DNA of 59,701 bases from NCBI GenBank assembly GCA_017882685.1, contig JADGPA010000016.1, positions 1-59,701 on the forward strand, written 5' to 3'. Under the pieces are notes generated by a model. It was given only the letters and a program-made list of their open reading frames with translations. It had not been told where the DNA came from and did no database searches. The position numbers were made by a program, and so were the translations under genes. Origin of the DNA: Propionibacteriaceae bacterium. GTDB lineage: Bacteria; Actinomycetota; Actinomycetes; Propionibacteriales; Propionibacteriaceae. Below, piece by piece: positions 55,970 to 59,701 of this stretch; position 1 is the first letter of the stretch, and each line of letters begins with the position of its first letter.

Positions 55970-57057
55970 CACCCGGCCGCACCGGACTTGGCCAGCCATT
56001 CCAGTGCCGGTGCCAGGTAGGCCTTGTAGTTGTGATAGTTGTGCCCGCCGGTCGGGAACGTGATCAGGGTCACGTTGGGGTCGCCATGCGTTGCGGCCGC
56101 CATCTGGTCAGTCGCATTGCCCGCCCAGATGTCCTGTTTCCCGGCAATCATCAGCAGCTTCCCGCCGCGCATCCCGTACTGGCTGTACAGCCACATTGGG
56201 GAATTTTCGTTTTGCAATTGTGCGTTTCCGCCGAACAGGTCACCGGTGGTGTTGTCCAGATAGGTGTCGAACTGGCCGCCGAAGCTCACTGCCGCCGCGA
56301 AACTCGTGGGGTGTTTCAGGAGCAGCTTCGCCACGCAAAGGGCGCCGGTGCTCCAGCCCAGCAAGGACCATTGCTTTCCGAGCGGTTCGACCCGGTATTT
56401 GGCTTGGAGGGCGTTGGGGACGTCGGTTGTGAGCCAGGTCTCGGCCTGGGGGCCGTTGGGGACATCAACGCATTCGGTATCACGGGGCGGGGCGATCATG
56501 ATGGGCGGGAACACTGCGACGAAGGGCTTGACCTTGCCGGAACTGACTGCCTGGCTCGCGACGTTGGCGAAGTCATATTCCGTGTAGAGGTGTTGGGGCT
56601 GGGATGGCTGGCCTGGCAGGAACATCACCACCGGGTACTTGGTCTTTCCGCTTGCCTTGTATCCCGGTGGGAGCCATACCAGGCTGTCCGCGGTGACTCC
56701 CGACGTGGAATGAACGGTCATCACCTCGACAGAACCTGCCCCCTTACTCGTCCCCGTACCCGCACCCGGACCCGCGTCCACCTGAATGGGTGGCGGGGCG
56801 TCACCGCTCAACCCGAACAGGTCGCTCCAGGAGGAATAGAACCCGTACTGGTTGTTCACGTAGAGGAAGATCGACGTCATCGCCAGCAGTTGGGCCAGCA
56901 GGATCACGCCAATCCGGCCCGCGACCACCAGCGCAAAGGGCGGGCCACCGGAGGTGCTGGCGCGTCGGCGGGACCACAAGATTACGATGAGAACAGGTAG
57001 TGCCACGGCCAGGGCCACGCTGAGGACAAATACTGGCTGCCCGGTCAGGTCGAACAT
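55969..57057 (-). CDS. Membrane-anchored alpha/beta-hydrolase esterase (antigen 85-like)
   Basis: A 362-residue protein with an N-terminal membrane region ('VFVLSVALAVALPVLIVILW', 'ALVVAGRIGVILLAQLLAMTSIFLYV') and an external esterase domain. The domain has 'VEVMTVHSTSGVTADSLVWLPPGYK', nucleophile S236 in GWSTGALCVAKL, and the base-type His in 'GGHNYHNY'. The fold is that of esterase D / antigen 85 / FrsA-like proteins that act on acyl esters. It overlaps the SGNH gene; lysX is divergent from it, with 117 bp between the starts. Confidence 0.85.
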   Translation of the reverse strand: MFDLTGQPVFVLSVALAVALPVLIVILWSRRRASTSGGPPFALVVAGRIGVILLAQLLAMTSIFLYVNNQYGFYSSWSDLFGLSGDAPPPIQVDAGPGAGTGTSKGAGSVEVMTVHSTSGVTADSLVWLPPGYKASGKTKYPVVMFLPGQPSQPQHLYTEYDFANVASQAVSSGKVKPFVAVFPPIMIAPPRDTECVDVPNGPQAETWLTTDVPNALQAKYRVEPLGKQWSLLGWSTGALCVAKLLLKHPTSFAAAVSFGGQFDTYLDNTTGDLFGGNAQLQNENSPMWLYSQYGMRGGKLLMIAGKQDIWAGNATDQMAAATHGDPNVTLITFPTGGHNYHNYKAYLAPALEWLAKSGAAG

Positions 57058-57174
57058 TCCGGACTCCCTTTCCTGTGAGGCGGCGGGGGCTCTCAATTTG
57101 CCACTGTACCCACGCGACTCGGGTGACGCGGGGTAACCTCCGACTTGCCGGGGCAATCGGGGGAAGGTAGCCAG

Positions 57175-59701
57175 ATGCCGAAACAGGGTGATCGAGCACT
57201 CTTCCCCGATCGTGGCGCACGGATCCTGACAACCGTGTACGCGTTGTCCACCGTTGTCGCGCTGGTGACCTGGCTGTTGGGTCATTGGGGCAGCCCGCAG
57301 CCGAACTGGCTGGAGCTGGTGGTCACCCTTTTCAATGTGCCGCTGTCGCACTCGATAGCCTCCATCGCTCTCCTCGGCCTGATCACCAGAGCCCTGCTCG
57401 GCCGTAAACGGATCGGCCTGGTTGCGGTGGCCGTCTGCCAGCTGTTCGGCATGTACCTGGGCCTCGCTGTCCTGGTGTCCTGGCCGACGAGCCCCCTGTT
57501 TCGCGGGTGGCGCACCGAGCATGCGCTCTACCTGTGGCTCGACATCGCCTCCCTGCCTCTGGGGGCGCTCATCCTCGTGGGCCTGTGGCGAATCCGATCT
57601 GCCTTCACCGGACAGGTCCGCAAGGGCTCGTGGTGGCGGGCCACGCTCGTCGCGATCCTGGGAATCTGCGTCACCTTCCTGGCAACCGTAGGTCTTCTCA
57701 TCCTGACTCAACCGGTCGGATCGCCCCCCGGGTGGGATCGTCTCTTGGCAGTGCTGTTCCGTGGGCTCAGTGAGACCGGACGCGACTACCGGGAAGACAT
57801 GGCCTCGGTGCCTACGTGGGTGCCGACGGTCACGTCAGCCCTGATCACGGTGACCATGCTGGCGGCGGTGACGGTCTTCCTTCGGTATGCCAGGGACACC
57901 ACGAGCTGGTCGGGTCGGCGCGAGTTGGAGATCCGGCGCCTGGTCCACCGGTACGGAGCCTCCGACTCGTTGGCCTACTTCGCCACCCGCAGGGACAAGT
58001 CCTCCGTCTTCTCTCCCGACGGGCAGGCCGTCATCACCTACCGCGTCTCCTCTGGAGTGTCGCTGGCTTCCGGGGATCCGATCGGGAAGCCGGAATCGTG
58101 GCCGGCCGCGATCAGCGCCTGGAAGGACGAAGCCACCCGGTTCGGCTGGATCCCTGCCGTTCTTGCAGCCTCCACCGACGGGGCCCGCCGCTACGCGCAA
58201 CAAGGACTTCACGTGATGGCTTTGGGCGACGAGGCGGTCCTCGATGCCCACACCTTCACCCTCGCCAACAAGAAGCTCTCGGCAGTGAGGGTCGCTGCCC
58301 AGCACGCCCGCAAGGCCGGGCTCACCGTCGAAATCGACTACCAGGGACAGATCCCTCCCGAGGAGCTGGCCAAGCTGCTTCACGACGCGGACCGGTGGCG
58401 CCACGGTGACACCGAGCGCGGATTCTCCATGGCACTGAATCGCTCCGGCGATCCCGCTGACGCCCACATGCTGTTCGTCCAGGCACGCAATGATCGTGGC
58501 GAGCTCGTCGGGTTACTCACGTTCGTCCCTTGGGGTCCAGGCGGGGCGTCCCTTGACGTCATGCGGCGAAGCCCGGATGCCCCCCACGGGGTAACCGAAC
58601 TCATGGTGAGCCACCTGATGGGCACAGCGTCGAAGCTGGGGATCCGTTGGGTTTCGCTGAACTTCTGCATGTTCCGCCGCGTCTTCAGCCAGGCCGCGGA
58701 GGTCGGCGCCAGCACCTTCACCCGGCTGAACTCCTCCTTCCTTGACCTGTTTGACCGGTTCTGGCAACTCGACCGGCTGTACCGGGCCAACCGACAGTAC
58801 GACCCGCGCTGGGAGCCACGCTTCATCTGCTACGACGACCGCGTGGGCCTGCCGCAGATCCTGGTCGCTGTGGGTTCTGCTGAAGGCTTCCTGCCCCGAT
58901 ACGGCTTCACCGGGCCCTCTGGTGAGCACCGTCTGACCCAAGCAGAACTCGCCGAGGTTGACGAGCTGGAACTGCAGCCGCGAGCAGACACCGCTGAACC
59001 TGAGGCCCGACAGCCCGCAGGGTTCCGTATCCGGCTTTCGCACCTGCAGGCCCTCGCCGAGAGATCCGACGCTCCCTACACACCGGGCAGCCGCAGCGGA
59101 ATGTTGACGGTGGCCCAGGTGCTGTCCGCCCCGTGGAACAGTGCCAACACAGTCGACCTGTCCGGCCGCATCAGGTCCGTCCGGGATCACGGCGGGGTGG
59201 TCTTCGCCACCCTGACCGACCGCGACGCAGCCGTTCAGCTCCTCCTCGAACGCGACCGGCTCGACCCGGCTGCCTTCGACGCTTTTCGCCACCTCGTCGA
59301 TCGCGGCGACATCGTCGCAGTAACCGGCACGTTGGGCTTCTCCCGAAACACAACGCCATCCCTGGTCGTGGAAACCTGGAGCGTCCTGGCCAAGGCCCTC
59401 CACCCGATCCCCTTCGGTGAACTGACCGATCCCGAGACCCGCTTGCGCAGACGCTCCACCGACCTGATCGCGAACCCCCAACAGGCCGACCTGCTGCGGC
59501 AGCGCAGCGCCGTGGTCACGGCGCTGCGCAAGACGCTGGACAGGGAGGGCTACACCGAAGTCGAGACCCCGATCCTGCAGCGCATCCATGGCGGCGCCAG
59601 CGCACGCCCCTTCAAGACCCACATCAACGCCTACGGTCTCGACCTGTCGCTGCGGATCGCGCCAGAGCTCTACCTGAAACGGCTCGTCGTCGGCGGCCTG
59701 G
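57175..59701 (+). CDS. lysX: Bifunctional lysyl-phosphatidylglycerol synthase / lysyl-tRNA synthetase, 3' end cut by window
   Basis: 842 residues are visible and the frame is still open at the window end. The first 215 residues form about six membrane helices; a cytoplasmic aminoacyl-transferase domain follows ('YFATRRDKSSVFSPDGQAVITY', 'FGWIPAVLAAS', 'RWVSLNFCMFR'); then an OB-fold ('VDLSGRIRSVRDHGGVVFATL') and the class II LysRS core, with 'EGYTEVETPILQRIHGGASARPF' and 'LSLRIAPELYLKRLVVGGL'. LysX charges lysine onto tRNA and transfers it to phosphatidylglycerol, lowering the surface negative charge and giving resistance to cationic peptides. The ATG at 57175 has GGGGAAGG 7-12 nt upstream. 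Confidence 0.93.
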   Translation, partial: MPKQGDRALFPDRGARILTTVYALSTVVALVTWLLGHWGSPQPNWLELVVTLFNVPLSHSIASIALLGLITRALLGRKRIGLVAVAVCQLFGMYLGLAVLVSWPTSPLFRGWRTEHALYLWLDIASLPLGALILVGLWRIRSAFTGQVRKGSWWRATLVAILGICVTFLATVGLLILTQPVGSPPGWDRLLAVLFRGLSETGRDYREDMASVPTWVPTVTSALITVTMLAAVTVFLRYARDTTSWSGRRELEIRRLVHRYGASDSLAYFATRRDKSSVFSPDGQAVITYRVSSGVSLASGDPIGKPESWPAAISAWKDEATRFGWIPAVLAASTDGARRYAQQGLHVMALGDEAVLDAHTFTLANKKLSAVRVAAQHARKAGLTVEIDYQGQIPPEELAKLLHDADRWRHGDTERGFSMALNRSGDPADAHMLFVQARNDRGELVGLLTFVPWGPGGASLDVMRRSPDAPHGVTELMVSHLMGTASKLGIRWVSLNFCMFRRVFSQAAEVGASTFTRLNSSFLDLFDRFWQLDRLYRANRQYDPRWEPRFICYDDRVGLPQILVAVGSAEGFLPRYGFTGPSGEHRLTQAELAEVDELELQPRADTAEPEARQPAGFRIRLSHLQALAERSDAPYTPGSRSGMLTVAQVLSAPWNSANTVDLSGRIRSVRDHGGVVFATLTDRDAAVQLLLERDRLDPAAFDAFRHLVDRGDIVAVTGTLGFSRNTTPSLVVETWSVLAKALHPIPFGELTDPETRLRRRSTDLIANPQQADLLRQRSAVVTALRKTLDREGYTEVETPILQRIHGGASARPFKTHINAYGLDLSLRIAPELYLKRLVVGGL

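Noticed and set aside
58513-59622. 369-residue frame on the minus strand over lysX
   Set aside because: It lies exactly opposite the LysX domains, which have clear family motifs; the minus-strand product has none.
1-59701. rRNA, tRNA and insertion-sequence genes
   Set aside because: No conserved rRNA stretches, cloverleafs, transposase motifs or terminal inverted repeats were recognised on either strand.

Overview
The window is high-GC DNA (roughly two thirds G+C) with many GTG starts, ATGA/GTGA-coupled operons and lipoprotein signals of the Gram-positive type. It looks like a chromosomal segment of an actinobacterium. The best pointers to the family Propionibacteriaceae are a roughly 1130-residue protein that I read as the pyrophosphate-dependent PEP carboxykinase (the old 'PEP carboxytransphosphorylase' of propionic acid bacteria) and its neighbour, a single-chain pyruvate:ferredoxin oxidoreductase. 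The genus cannot be fixed from the sequence alone.

Layout. 1-3.8 kb: end of a dipeptide/oligopeptide ABC importer operon (binding protein, one permease, two ATPases; no second permease seen). 3.8-6.3 kb: stand-alone LigD-type polymerase, a PfkB sugar kinase and a NifX-like protein. 6.3-10.1 kb: thiBPQ thiamine importer under a TPP riboswitch. 10.2-21 kb: housekeeping and accessory genes (aldehyde dehydrogenase, HerA-like DUF853 ATPase, FAD oxidoreductase, PQQ-repeat lipoprotein, TPR protein, DUF218 protein, GNAT, cardiolipin synthase, small secreted protein). 21-22 kb: divergent pair DUF5997 / HTH-less LysR effector domain. 22-30.4 kb: pyruvate/PEP node (DHOD-like protein, nifJ, PPi-PEPCK). 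30.6-34.8 kb: small membrane and unknown proteins, glycerate kinase, two MarR/ArsR-like regulators. 35-38 kb: LolA-like exported protein with an ABC-2 exporter. 38-39.3 kb: gene graveyard (truncated DUF2200 gene, multiply broken alcohol dehydrogenase). 39.4-41.2 kb: S4 protein and cobyric acid synthase. 41.3-47.4 kb: MacAB-like efflux operon divergent from a two-component system. 47.5-54 kb: GH31 glycosidase with a sugar ABC importer and LacI regulator bearing clear palindromic operators. 54-59.7 kb: small membrane protein, DMT transporter, SGNH hydrolase, esterase, and lysX (cut by the window end).

How they work together. The importers supply peptides, thiamine and a glycoside. Thiamine becomes TPP, the cofactor of the nearby pyruvate:ferredoxin oxidoreductase, and the PPi-PEPCK next to it links PEP and oxaloacetate, the branch point of propionate fermentation; cobyric acid synthase serves the B12 needed by methylmalonyl-CoA mutase in that pathway. 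MacAB/two-component, cardiolipin synthase and LysX are envelope-maintenance functions.

The most interesting signals are: REP-like palindromic repeats inserted in frame at two places in nifJ, encoding low-complexity loops; the PPi-PEPCK beside nifJ; strong hairpins 8 nt after the stop codon of both the peptide- and the sugar-binding protein genes; a family of near-identical LacI operators including one at the lacI gene itself; tandem 11-bp-spaced repeats in the efflux/two-component intergenic region; and a region of gene decay. No CRISPR array, rRNA, tRNA or insertion sequence was recognised. All functions come from reading motifs by eye; no database search was run.
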